Shown here in pieces: positions 22,545 to 33,381 of a stretch of 64,000 nucleotides of DNA. The position numbers and the translations under genes are program-made. Within the stretch, counting starts at the first letter, position 1, and the number at the start of each line of letters is the position of its first letter. The notes beneath the pieces were generated by a model. The model made no database searches, was not told the DNA's origin, and saw only the letters and a program-made list of their open reading frames with translations. This DNA comes from Cryptomeria japonica (Eukaryota > Streptophyta > Pinopsida > Cupressales > Cupressaceae), in NCBI RefSeq assembly GCF_030272615.1, contig NC_081415.1, forward strand, positions 187,423,770 to 187,487,769. Reading direction: 5' to 3'.

Positions 22545-22841
22545 GTGTTTTTAGTACTTGAAATAGGTGAAAATGTTGTTCATGATGGCAATACAACTCC
22601 TAATGCTTCTGATAGTGACTATGAATATGTTGATGTGGACAAACATTTACCTGCAAAATTTTCAAAAGCCTTAATCCTAGCTCCTAGAAATGAACAAAGT
22701 GACTTGGCACATGAGCATAGTCCTTGTTTGGATCTTGTGATAGCTCCATATGTTGTGCTTGATGTCACTCCTCTGGCATGTTTCTCGCCTTCCCAAAATA
22801 GTGATCAACAAGATCAGGAGGTGGATGACGTGCTAGATTAG
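22545..22841 (+). CDS. Unrecognised coding fragment (98 codons), no ATG
   Basis: An open frame begins just after a TTTTTAG that could be a splice acceptor, and ends with TAG at 22839-22841. The protein is acidic (SDSDYEYVDVDKHLP, QDQEVDDVLD) and has a balanced amino-acid composition, unlike the chance frames around it. It has no in-frame ATG near its beginning, so it would be a last exon or the 3' end of a retroelement polyprotein. I do not recognise the family. Confidence 0.3.
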   Translation: MFLVLEIGENVVHDGNTTPNASDSDYEYVDVDKHLPAKFSKALILAPRNEQSDLAHEHSPCLDLVIAPYVVLDVTPLACFSPSQNSDQQDQEVDDVLD

Positions 22842-22858
22842 CTTCGTTAGCATTGTAG

Positions 22859-22860
<2 letters not shown>

Positions 22861-22937
<77 letters not shown>
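22861..22937 (+). repeat. (TC)38 microsatellite
   Basis: An uninterrupted TC dinucleotide run of 77 bp. On the minus strand it produces a meaningless Arg-Glu repeat frame. Confidence 0.95.
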
Positions 22938-22940
<3 letters not shown>

Positions 22941-23284
22941 CTTTCTCTTTTGTGCTCATTCTTCTACGTGTATCCCTTTTCTTCTATGTTTCCTAGTAAT
23001 GTCTACTTGAGGATGATGCAAAGCATTGAGACCTCTTTTGGTCTCTTTCATGTTGACTCAAAAGATACCTTCTATTCCCTTTCTTCCAAGGTAGTTTCCT
23101 TCCTTTGGGGAATGACAATTATTCTATGCACATATATACATATGATATACATGAGTTATCATACAACATACTGACCCCAAGGAACGCAAAACTACCTTGC
23201 CCTTTGTGTTTTCTGTTCATTATCTTAGGGTTTATTCCTTTATTGGGGGCTAAATCCTTGCGATAACGTGCTCTCTCTCTATTT
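22938..23284 (+). other. Probable 3' untranslated tail of a gypsy-like element
   Basis: The stretch ends with ATTGGGGGCTAAAT (23243-23256), which is like the polypurine tract ACTGGGGGCTAAA at 30240-30252. The sequence after it is not an LTR start, so the element was cut. No coding sequence. Confidence 0.3.
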
Positions 23285-24100
23285 TGTTGGCAAATGCACA
23301 CTCTAATGAGACATTGTAGGTGATTGAAGGTTTTGTCATTGATGGAAACCTTACATTCCTATGACACTGGCAAGGCAATCCACTAGCACTAGCAAGATCA
23401 GATTCTACACCGACACACAGACCACCGACACCGACAGTGAAAGGAAGCATACTGGCACAGAAGCCGACAAGAATTTTGATTATAAATTATTTTGTTTATT
23501 ATTGTAAAATCATTGTAAGTCAACTTGGCAAGTTGTAAAATGACTCTTATATAAGAGAGTTCATTGTAGAACATGGTAAGAATAATATGTAGAAATGGAT
23601 GAATGTAATTAGGCGAAATAAGGCAAACCTATTATGTGAATTATAGGTTAAGGGTTTATTTATGAAGTAGAGCTATACACCGGTACTGGATCTGGCATAG
23701 TAGATGATATTTTGAAGCAGTACAAGACATTGGATTTATATAATCCATTTTGTAAGTCAGTGAGACTTCCCATTTTGTAATTGAGCAGTGAGCTCTAGGC
23801 ACTTGGCCTTCCTGCATGTGCAGGCCCCTCTTGTAGTAGTAATATTCTCTTATTGGCCAGTAAGTGAATATTGTGGGTCACAAATCCCATCGAGGTTTTT
23901 CCCACACCAGGTTTCCTTGTTAAACTACCGTGTTATGGTGTGCTTTTCATGTGGTTGTTTTTATCTCTGTTTATTGCATTACTTTCTATTTACTGGTACA
24001 CGGTATTAATTTGTTCTACATGTTTTAAGTTAAGAAAATCATCAAACCGGTTAGATACTAATTCACCCCCCCCCTCTCAGTATCTGTGGGAATCCTAACA
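23285..24100 (+). mobile_element. 5' LTR (816 bp)
   Basis: Starts TGTTGGCAAATGCAC and ends AATCCTAACA. It is followed after two bases by the PBS. It is repeated at 29083-29895 with few differences (for example TAATGAG against CAATTAG near the start), so the insertion is not ancient. The two open frames at 23788-24098 recur in the other LTR and are LTR sequence, not genes. Confidence 0.9.
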
Positions 24101-24102
24101 AT

Positions 24103-24114
24103 TGGTATTAGAGC
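24103..24114 (+). promoter_or_regulatory. Primer binding site, initiator-Met tRNA type
   Basis: TGGTATTAGAGC lies two bases after the LTR end. It differs by one base from the usual TGGTATCAGAGC. Confidence 0.85.
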
Positions 24115-24171
24115 TTGGTCCTCTATTTTCAAAAGCGTAACAGCTTGAGGAAGATCTTGACACCGGTAGAG

Positions 24172-25287
24172 ATGGAAAATTTGATGAAGAAATTAGAAGC
24201 AACTCTCTCAAACTATGATACATAAAAGTTGAAAAATATCAAACTTGAAGATGATCTAAATGTAGCTCAGGAAATTATTCAAGCACTTCAAGAGAATCTT
24301 ACCATTGCAAGAAATAAGAGAAGAGAACTTTGTGAAAAGATGCAAAATGAGAATGATGAAAAAGAAACTCTTAGTGATCAGATAAACAAGCTGAAACAAG
24401 AAAACATGACAACAAGGAATGAGATGCAAGATATGACTATGAGATTTTGTAAGGAAATTGAAGATAGAAAAAAGAATGAAGAAGATTTGACTAGAAGACT
24501 AAGTGATGCTGCAAATGAGAACACCAGACTTAGCTATGAAAATGACTTGTTGAAGACAAATCTGATGCATACACAGAATGACTCCAATTAACTTAAGAGA
24601 CAAAAAGAAATCTTAGAAAGAGAATTGGACACTGCAAATCAGCACAAAGAGAAATTCAAGAAAAGCTCAGAAGAACTTGGTGACTTGTTGAAGAATCAGA
24701 AACCTAATGGTGACACTTGTGGACTTGGCTTTGAAGTTGGTGAAATCTCCGGTACTACAAATACACAGAATCAAAGCAAACCAGTAAGACAACCTACTTC
24801 TTATAAATTCAATGGAAAATGCTTTAACTATAATAAGTATAGTCATAGAGCAAATCAATGTAGATCTAGAAATTATCAGAATACCAATACACCCACCGGT
24901 CAATGTTCAAAATGCAACAAAGTTGGTCATAATTACACCCACCGGTCAATCTTCAAAATGCAACAAAGTTGGTCATAATTCTGAAAATTGCAGAATGAAT
25001 GTGAGATGTTATGTTTTTGGAAGATTTGGTCACCTATCTAATTAATGTAGAACACAAACTGGCATAGGATATGGAAAAGCTATCCAGAAAAATAATGTGA
25101 CTTGTTATGCCTGTAATAAAATTGGACATATTGCTCAATTTTGTAGAAGCAAGTCCTCACTGGTAAACAACAAAGGTCCTAGTTTGAAAGGAAAAGAAAA
25201 AGTTGAAGAAGTTAAGCATGAATTCTCAAAACAATGGATCAGAAAATCAGAACTGAATGTTGATAGGAATACTCCTCCACCGGCATA
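24172..25287 (+). pseudogene. Copia-type gag remnant (coiled coil + four CCHC knuckles)
   Basis: ATG 24172 opens a lysine/glutamate-rich coiled coil (LEDDLNVAQEIIQALQENL, KLKQENMTTRNEMQDMTMR). It leads to the copia gag linker SSEELGDLLKNQ and CGLGFEVGE. Four nucleic-acid-binding knuckles follow. Knuckle 1, CFNYNKYSHRANQC, has its second Cys changed to Tyr. Knuckle 2, CSKCNKVGHN, is duplicated by a 46-bp tandem repeat. Knuckle 3, CYVFGRFGHLSN, has its second Cys changed to Phe. Knuckle 4, CYACNKIGHIAQFC, is intact. Stops occur near 24220, 24589 and 25043, and the duplication shifts the frame. The capsid-like UBN2 domain is missing from the start, as in the minus-strand relative at 15.1-16.2 kb, so this short form is probably ancestral to both. 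Confidence 0.75.
24889..24980 (+). repeat. 46-bp tandem duplication over a zinc knuckle
   Basis: ACACCCACCGGTCAATGTTC at 24889 begins a 46-bp unit that is repeated at 24935 with one change (TGT to TCT). That change replaces the first Cys of the second knuckle copy by Ser. Since 46 is not a multiple of three, gag changes frame here. Confidence 0.9.
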
Positions 25288-25485
25288 ATAGAGTAGCACT
25301 CCACCGGCAGGAGACTCTTCATCCAAGTGAAGAAAATTCCCTTGAGGGTTTGGCCATCAAATGTGAAAAATGCTATTATTCCCTCGGTTGATGGTGAGAG
25401 GTAGAAATTACTTCTATACCGGTAGATAAAGTTAAGTAATTACTTAACCAGCAAGCATTAAATGTGGTAGTTGGCAAATTAACAT

Positions 25486-25492
25486 TATAAAT
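25486..25492 (+). promoter_or_regulatory. TATA box-like site upstream of ORF2
   Basis: TATAAAT stands about 150 bp before the ORF2 start, after some 170 bp of non-coding sequence that follows gag. A GAGCATTC phrase lies about 40 bp downstream, at the distance expected for a transcription start. Position only; no expression evidence. Confidence 0.35.
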
Positions 25493-25635
25493 CAATGTTT
25501 TTGGCTCCATTTTACTTCACTGAGCATTCAAACAATCGAAGAGTGTGAAATTTATAGAGCTAAGGCATTTCAAGGAAAGAAGCAAAGCAATTCAGCAATC
25601 AATCTTTCCAAAGGCAAAAAAAGGTATTTATGATC

Positions 25636-28600
25636 ATGGCATCTTCTTTTGTACCTGAATTCATAGCAAACCCTACTGTAGTGGAAGTAATCAAGCACCC
25701 TAGGCCCGTATTTTAGTTAGTTCTTGAAATAGCAAAGAAGGATGATAATGTTGGTGCTTTTTCTCAAATTCCCAAAGGAGTAGTTTTTGAAGAAAACCCT
25801 AGAATGTATATTCGTTGCCACATAGAAGGATTAGGAGATGAGGAAATTAAGAACATGTATAGGACTATCATATGTGATGATTCTGGTAATGTGAAACCTG
25901 AACACAAAATAATTGAAACCCTAGGATTCACTGAAGTTCTCAGCATTCCAGATTTCCCTAAGGAAGTTATAAGGATAGTATTGAGCAGGGTACATGGTGC
26001 ATTTTTCTGGTTGGATTTAGTTCACAAAATTACTAAGGAGGCAGTAAAAGCTGTAATAGGGTTTACCCTCCACTGGTAATAGACCTGATAAGATAAAGAA
26101 GGTCTCAAATGACCTAGTGATGAACCTAACTAGTGCAACATTTGACAAGAGGTCTTTAAGGGTGAATGATGTAACCAACATCAATGTCAGATTCATCAGC
26201 ATGATTCTAGGCTATAAAACCACACATGCAAATAGGCTAAATTCAGTTTCTAGCTTATGCATAAAGAGTGCTTATGATATGATCAAGGATAATGTGAAAA
26301 TAGATGTGTGTGAATGGCTAAAGGATGAACTTATTGATAATCTTGGAAAGATTAAGAAAGATAAAAAGGGGACACTTAGATTTGGTAACCTACTTGTCTA
26401 TTTAATGCTACATATAACAAAAAAGGTGCCCGGTATAGGCAACAAGAATCTTGGTTTTGACATACCAGTAGGCAAACAACTATCTGACTTATTGAACAAC
26501 ATGGGTCAAAACAAAGAAAAGAATATTAATGAGTACTTTCAAGCACTAAAGGCCCAGATGAACACTAGAATCATATTATCACAAGAAATTGTAAATAAAT
26601 ATAAGGATGAAATATGTTTTATCATTAAGAAGGATGAGATCTGGATGGAGGCAGTTATCCCAAGAACAATTTGGGTTACTGAAATGGGTTATGAGACAGA
26701 TGATCACATAATTGAAACATATGCAAAATCCCTTCTGGAAGCACCCAAGGAACCTAAAGAAGAGGTATTTGGCAGTGCTAAAACTATTGAAAAACAAATC
26801 CAATCCAAGAAAAGAGTAAAGAAGGTAGAAGCAACAATGAGAAGAGGATCAAGGCAGGATAAGGCTATCAAAGAAGATGTACTTAAACAAACCGGTATCA
26901 CTAAAGATGAGTTAGAAGCACTACAACCAGGACCTCGCCTTTCACCGGTAGCAACTTCTTCAGAGAGTGATATGCTTGTTACATTTAAAAGAGTTGTGAG
27001 GAAAAGAGAACCTTCACCGATATCTACACCTTCACCTAGAAGAACCAGACAAAAACAACAGGCAGTAAGGCCCCCGGCTAAGAAGATAACTCCAAAGAAG
27101 AAAAAGGTAACACCAAAGAAAAAGACTCAACAAAATATTGCTCCAATTGACAAACTGATGGATGAAATAACAGAGGAAGGAAAGCTAAAGAACATCAACA
27201 AATTATATGATTCACTATCAGTTGATGACAAGGAGAAAGTTGAAAACAATGTAATTCTACACTTGGATATCTACAAGAAATTCTTGATGCAAGTTGTGGA
27301 TGAATTACCGGCTGAACTATTTAAAAGACTTGAAGCAAGAAGGCAAGCTATTGTAGAACTTGACAAGAAAATAAAAGTTGAAAACCTACTTGTTGTTTAC
27401 CCAGTAAACTCACCAAAGAAAATAGATGATTTGATATCTGAAGCTAACTGGTCAGTATTCTCAACTGCACACCGGCATATAGCATTGATGGTTGGTAGAG
27501 TGAATGAGGTTGCAGAGGAAACTGCAAATGGATGGGATATATTCTTTGTAGAAAAGGAAAAACAGGAAGAATATAGAAATCCTAAACCTATCAAAGTGTA
27601 TCAGAAAGACAAGGATAAGGGAAAAGGCAAGGTTGGTGGACCTCTGAGCATAAAAATAACAGATAATCTACTCCCACCACCTCAAGATACTCCACCGATA
27701 GTTGCAACTGAAGATCAACCGGCTAATGAGAGTATGTATATACCACAAGAGGATACAAATCCTAATTCTGAGGTATTATACATAGTTGATATTGATACTT
27801 AGAAAGTTAACATTGTGGTAGATAAGGACACAACTAGAAAGACAGATATGGCTAGTGAGCCACGTTAACAGATAACACAAAAGGGAAACTGGCAGATGGT
27901 AACACAGAACAACAAACAGAGCAACATGCTCTAGCACAACAACAGGTTAATACAGAGTCAGTACCACCGACAACAGCTGAGCAAGGCAAACCTTTGCTTA
28001 AGGAAATGGAAACACAGACTGACCTACCAGAGGTCACCACAAGTAAGGATATTGCTCCCACCAACGGAATACAGAGTGTTGGCCCTTCAATTGCAGGATT
28101 TAAATCAACTAATGTAACAAAAGTTCTTTTGGATTCCATAAAGAAAATAACAGATTATAGCTCACAAGCATACAAGGCTATAGATGACAAAATTCCTATT
28201 TTGAAAAGGATAGCTCTAAAATGTAATGTAGATAATAAGGATTCTTTGAGTCAACTTGACACTTTGTCTAAGTATATTACTAACAACACTATGACAGTTG
28301 AACAAATAAAAGAGGAAGCATTCAAGGAGAGATTAGAAAAAGAAAAACACAAATTCTTTGAGGAAGAAATAAAGAAGTGTACAAGACAGTTTGACACACT
28401 TCTACTAGAATTATGTAGCACATTAAAGGAATTCAAGACTTTTTACAAAGATACTTGTAAAAATAACTTTTTGACAGTAGACATAGACAGAAAAATGAGC
28501 AAAATACAGGAGGAAATAAATAAACTAGCTGACAACTTCATTAATTCATTTGATTCATTATTAGTTTTTGAGTAGAAGATAACAGGTTTTGAGGAAGAAC

Positions 28601-28851
28601 TATTAAAGCTGGAAAGAGAAAAAGAAAGAATAAAAAGTAAGGCTAAGGATCTTAAATGGAGACTAAGTCCAAAATTGGACTACCTCGCTTCTTTAAGGAA
28701 AGAGATATCTGAAGCTCTGGTTCAAGGTTAGAAAACACCGGCAGAGCAAATGCAACACCTCACCGGTACAGTTCAAAGGACAGAGGCAGCAATAAAAGAT
28801 AGCAAAAAGTTTCTTGAAAGCCTAAATTTAGTTTTGGCGGATCTTTTTTAG
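25636..28851 (+). pseudogene. ORF2: large protein of unknown function, retroelement-borne
   Basis: ATG 25636 (MASSFVPEF) opens a frame of about 1,070 codons. It is damaged by a TAG near 25717, a frameshift near 26060, another between 27802 and 27994, and stops near 28575 and 28730. The longest open piece is 26117-27802. The N-terminal part (about residues 35-280) holds PKGVVFEENPRMYIRC, VHGAFFWLDLVHKITKEAV, FDKRSLRVNDVTNI and HITKKVPGIGNKNLGFDIP. It resembles, from memory, the putative plant transposon protein domain. The middle is basic and proline-rich (RRTRQKQQAVRPPAKKITPK), probably disordered or nucleic-acid binding. The C-terminus is a coiled coil (EEEIKKCTRQFDTLLLEL; EEELLKLEREKERIKSKAKD). 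No enzyme motif is visible. The same protein is present in the minus-strand element at 13.6-14.5 kb. Confidence 0.65.
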
Positions 28852-29070
28852 ATTGTAACCAACCGGTTACAAGGTTGAGATAGGAAACCACACTCTATTG
28901 ACACTTTGACAACCTTTTTCATTGATGGCAAAAGGGGAGTAGTGGTATGAGAAAACTCCAATAACTTAGGGATCATCTGCTCAGGGGGAGCACACAATTT
29001 TTGGTAACATTTTTGGACTTCAATTTTTGGACACTTTTGAATTTTTCTCATGAGTGTTGCCATCAATTCC

Positions 29071-29082
29071 AAAGGGGGGGAT
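29071..29082 (+). promoter_or_regulatory. Polypurine tract
   Basis: AAAGGGGGGGAT lies directly before the 3' LTR and would prime plus-strand DNA synthesis. Confidence 0.85.
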
Positions 29083-29895
29083 TGTTGGCAAATGCACACT
29101 CCAATTAGACATTGTAGGTGATTGAAGGTTTTGTCATTGATGGCAACCTTACAATCCTATGACACCGACAAGGCAATCCACTGGCACTAGCAAGATCAGA
29201 TTCTACACCGACACATAGACCACCGACACCGGCAGTGAAAGGAAGAATACCGACACAGAAGCCGACAGGAATTTTGTTTAGAATTTATTTTGGTTATTAT
29301 TGTAAAATCATTGTAAGCCGACTTGGCAAGTTGTAAAATGACTCTTATATAAGAGAGTTCATTGTAGAACATGGTAAGAATAATATGTAGAAATGGATGA
29401 ATGTAATTAGGCAAAATAAGGTAGACCTATTATGCGAATTATAGGTTAAGGGTTTATGTATGAAGCAGAGCTATAAATCGGTACTAGATCTGGCATAGTA
29501 AATGATGTTTTGAAGCAGTACAAGACATTGGATTTATATAATCCATTTTGTAAGTCAGTGAGACTTCCCATTTTGTGATTGAGCAGTGAGCTCTAGGCAC
29601 TTGGCCTTCCTGCATGTGCAGGCCCCTCTTGTAGCAGTAATATTCTCTTATTGGCCAGTAAGTGAATATTGTGGGTCACAAATCCCACTGAGGTTTTTCC
29701 CACACCGGGTTTCCTTGTTAAACTACTATGTTATGGTGTGCATTTCATGTGGTTGTTTTTATCTCTATTTATTGCATTACTTTTTGTTTACCGGTACACA
29801 GTATTAATTTGTTCTACATGTTTTAAGTTAAGAAAATCATCAAACCGGTTAGATATTGATTCACCCCCCCTCTCAGTATCTGTGGGAATCCTAAC
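29083..29895 (+). mobile_element. 3' LTR (813 bp)
   Basis: Direct repeat of 23285-24100, starting TGTTGGCAAATGCAC. It ends CCTAAC without the final A of the 5' copy, and is followed by unrelated gypsy sequence. Confidence 0.9.
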
Positions 29896-30272
29896 TTAAA
29901 GCAATCGCTCCCAATAAGGCATGTGCAATCGCTTTAACATGGGGGCATACACTTTGCTCATATTTTCCTTCTTGATACTCAAAGTTACTTAGTGAACTTG
30001 GCTTTACTTTGTAATTTTTGGTATCCTTTCTTTTCATGACTCATGGTGAGGGGAATCTTGCTACTTGCAGTCATGGTTCTCTCTCTTGATCTTCCCTTTT
30101 ACTTTGTCAATTGATGTTGTAAGATCCTTAGTCCACTAGGGGCTTGTTGTATCTTGCCTCCTTGACGTGGTGAAAGTCTTTCAATCTTGTTTCATTGTAC
30201 TTTACCGATATTATTGGCATACGCTTATACTCTAGCTAAACTGGGGGCTAAATGTAATGTCATAAAATTGTA
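29896..30272 (+). mobile_element. 3' tail of another gypsy-like element: PPT and first 20 bp of an LTR
   Basis: Non-coding sequence leads to ACTGGGGGCTAAA (30240-30252), followed by TGTAATGTCATAAAATTG, an LTR-like start. After about 20 bp the text switches to Tat-family protease sequence. The two share AAAAAGATAAC at the switch, so the join has microhomology. Confidence 0.5.
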
Positions 30273-31621
30273 AAAAGATAACAATCAAAGCCTATGATGA
30301 TGCAGAGCGTTCATCAAAAGGAGCGGTTGGGCTACCAATCTGAGTGGGTCCAATGGTGAAGCACATCATATGTCAAGTTCTGGACCTTCCTCTCCCATAT
30401 AATTTATTGTTAGGAAGACCTTGGATACACGCCATGCAAGCCATTCCATCCACCTACCATCAGTGTATCAAGTTCCCTCATAACAGTGTGGAAATTACAA
30501 TCCTGGGAGATGCAAATCCCTTTGCATATTGTCACAATATAAATCATCAACCTGAGATTACCATTCCCAACAACAGAGAAGCTATCTCATCCACATCATA
30601 TGTAATTCTAGCCTCTCTTTCTAGTTCAAACACCACTATACCCAAACAAGAGAAGCTCATGATGAAAATAGAAAAGGAAGGTCCTGGGTAGTACAATCTC
30701 AACCAACTCTTTTGTGTTGGACAAATGCCTACTTCTCCTAGAACTCATGGTAAACCTCAAAAGTTACTTCATACACCACTAGTCAAGCTAGGATGCACTT
30801 TGACACCTTTCATCCTTGGAAAGAGTCCAGAAGAAGAGACCAAAGATGAGGACTTAGCAGAATGGAACTATAAAAATTATATCACCATGAACATCCCACA
30901 AGCTAAGCTTCCCACATATCAATATGGAAAAGGACTTCTCATTATGCAAAGAATGGGTTATGATGGTCAAAGTGATTTGGGAACTTGAAAGCAAGGACGA
31001 CATGAGCCGATACAGCCAGAATTAAAACCCAAAGATAACACAAGATTAGGCTTTCAAAAGGAGACCCTTCCTAAGCTTAGATTAAAAGGGAAACCCATCA
31101 AACCTCTATATCAGCCTACTACAACCATAAAGAGGTCACCTTTGATTTTATCAGCAACACCACACACCATAGCAATTGCCCCATTAAGGCTAAAAATCCC
31201 AGCAATATCATCTACAGCACCAGTCATCCCACCAATCAAACCAACAACCCCATCAGCAACAACAACAACTATATCAGAATCCCATATAGTATCAACAACA
31301 CTGGCAATTCTAGCAGAAGCAACAATGTCAACAACGTCGATACTCCCCATATCAGATTCATTGATCCCTATAATCCTTCCTGCAACACCAATCATTCTGT
31401 CTATCCAGGTACATTAGCCGATCACACCTACAGTGTTTAACTTAAAGGATATCCTAGTATGGTATAGCAACCAGATATTGGAAAGTGACTCAAAGATTGA
31501 CTCACATGATTGGAAGTTTGATTCAGTACATCTCAATACTTTAGATGAGGAAGACGCATCACCCCCTCCACCTCACAAAGAAATCCCTATTTATGGAGAA
31601 GCGCAAATTAAAACCTCTTGG
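30271..31621 (+). pseudogene. Tat fragment A: protease end and linker
   Basis: This begins inside the protease region (KKITIKAYDDAERSSKG in related copies) and includes [29 protein letters not shown] and [16 protein letters not shown]. The stretch after the retropepsin core, LLGRPWIH, is typical of the end of gypsy proteases. A proline/threonine-rich linker follows to about 31440, then PPPPHKEIPIYGEAQIKTSW. The fragment stops at 31621, where it is joined head-on to fragment B. Stops and frameshifts are present. Confidence 0.75.
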
Positions 31622-32905
31622 ATGAAGATGGATGAATTTTACCCACAAGGTCCAGTCCCCATTGACAAAAGGGCCATGGTGTTGTGATTGGTTGCAATTC
31701 CTGTGTTGGTGCATGCATTAGGTCTCCATGAACTTGGCATTTCTTGCACTTTTTGACAAAGTAGTAGGAGTCTTTTTCTATGGATGGCCAATAGTATCCA
31801 GTGCGTATGATCTTCTTTACTAAGGAAGGACCACTTGCATGAGTCCCGCAAATTCCTTCATGTACCTCTTCCAAGGCCTTTGTTATCTCATCTTCTTCTA
31901 GACATTGAAGGAGAGTGCCATCAAGACTATGTCGGTATAGGGTTTCAACAATAATGGTAATATTGAGTAGTTTGGCAAATGAAGGTTTTATGTTGGTTAT
32001 TCGATTGGTTAGGAGGAAGTGTGTGATCATGTAGATAGGTGTTGAACTCATCATACCATGGGGATTCAGAATCGACAAGGCGACAAATTATCTCAGATTC
32101 GGGGATATCATAAGCGCGAATCCAAATTTGTTCTACCAAGAACTCGTAGTGGGTTGAATTTTGTGCAAGATCTAGGAGAGATGCAATGGTAGCCATAGCG
32201 TCAGTAGCTTGATTCTGATCTCTAGGCATCTGCTCAAAAGTGATAGCAGTAAATGACATCTTTAAACTTTCCACCATTTGCTTGTATGGCATGAGTTTGT
32301 CATCCTTGTTCTAATATTCATCGGTTACTTGTCGGATGACTAGTTGAGATTCGCCATATATCTGTAACTCTTTCAGTTTACATTGTATGGCTAGTCTGAG
32401 TCTTGTGATTAAGGCCTCATATTCTACTATGTTGTTCATGCATGGAAATGTGAGCCGATAAGACTTCAGGATGTTGTCACCTTGAGGTGTGATAAACATA
32501 ATGCCTACCCCCGATCCATGCCTAGTATATGAACCATCAAAGTATAGCTTCCATGGTTGTGCTTCTATGATCATGAATATCTCTTCATCCAGAAAATTGG
32601 AAATGAGAGGATGACCACCTGTGAGTGGAGCATCGGCCAACTGATTTGCAATAACTTGACCCTTGATAGCTTTACGGTCCACATACTCGATGTCAAATTC
32701 ACTTAGAATCATCACCCATTTAGCTAAGTGGCCACTTAGTGCTACTTTGCTGAGTAAGTACTTTAGTGGATCTATCTTTGCAATGAGTTGTACTTTATGT
32801 GTTAAAAGATAGTGCCTCAATTTAGTTGCTGCCAAGATTATTTGTCTCCACATTGTAGGCTTTCCTACCAATGTAAGATCGGTTGTCCTCAAATCATGAG
32901 CATAT
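31622..32905 (-). pseudogene. Tat fragment B: RNase H domains and integrase zinc finger
   Basis: Read on the minus strand from 32905, this begins within the reverse-transcriptase-associated RNase H (LAATKLRHYLLTHKVQLIAK, WVMILSEFDIEYVDRK). It continues with the second RNase H (WKLYFDGSYTRHGSGVGI, IVEYEALI, YGESQLVIRQVT). It ends with the HHCC integrase finger (THASGPSLVKKII, CKKCQVHGDLMHAP) and the first strand of the catalytic core, WGLDLVGKIHPSS. There it meets fragment A. One catalytic Asp of RNase H 2 (YGDSQ) reads Glu. Two RNase H domains identify the Tat/Ogre branch of Ty3/gypsy. Confidence 0.8.
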
Positions 32906-33381
32906 CATTGGTCAAAATGAATGCTATTTGTAATGCTCATGCAAGACTTAGTATATCACATCCTTACCTGCCACGGTAGGATTCATAAGGTATGTAGTAC
33001 CAAAGTTGAAGAAATATCAAGATGTGGGCTGAAATTATCGCAACTGGCCATTTGACCTTAGGGATAAAGAGTGTTTGAAGTGTCTTCATTTTGTATCAAG
33101 ACCAGTGATAAACTGAGCCAACTTCAAGCTTTTTGGAAAAACATGCTCAAAAACATTTGGAAGGGAAGGGTCATAAAAGTCCAAAGATTGGGTTGATCTA
33201 GACCCACACTTATTTGTGCCTTTTGAGGAAACATTCTTGTGTTTGTGTGCTTGCTTTATTTTCTTGTCAAAGAAAAATAAAAAATCTAATTCCAAAAACA
33301 AGTATTCATCCAACACAAACATTTTTCAAAAAAAAACCAACAAAGATTCCAAAAAGTGAAAAAACAAAAGTATCAAACTAT

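Larger units (their letters stand above)
23285..29895 (+). mobile_element. Pol-less LTR retrotransposon with gag and a large ORF2 (6.6 kb)
   Basis: Two LTRs in direct orientation (23285-24100 and 29083-29895) enclose a PBS, a copia-type gag remnant, a promoter-like stretch, a long ORF2 and a polypurine tract. There is no protease, integrase, reverse transcriptase or RNase H, so the element would need enzymes supplied in trans. The flanks do not show a target duplication (left tattt; right ttaaa), and the 3' LTR lacks its last base. The right end was therefore probably lost in a later rearrangement with the gypsy tail at 29896. Confidence 0.8.

Noticed and set aside
22765-22959. Minus-strand frame with a long Arg-Glu repeat
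   Set aside because: It is the translation of the (TC)38 microsatellite.
23788-24098. Small frames recurring at 29586-29899
   Set aside because: Both are inside the paired LTRs; recurrence is due to LTR identity.
31111-31395. Minus-strand frame rich in Gly/Val/Ile (also at 50390-50695 and, on the plus strand, 58254-58520)
   Set aside because: It is the antisense shadow of the Pro/Thr-rich linker of the Tat polyprotein.
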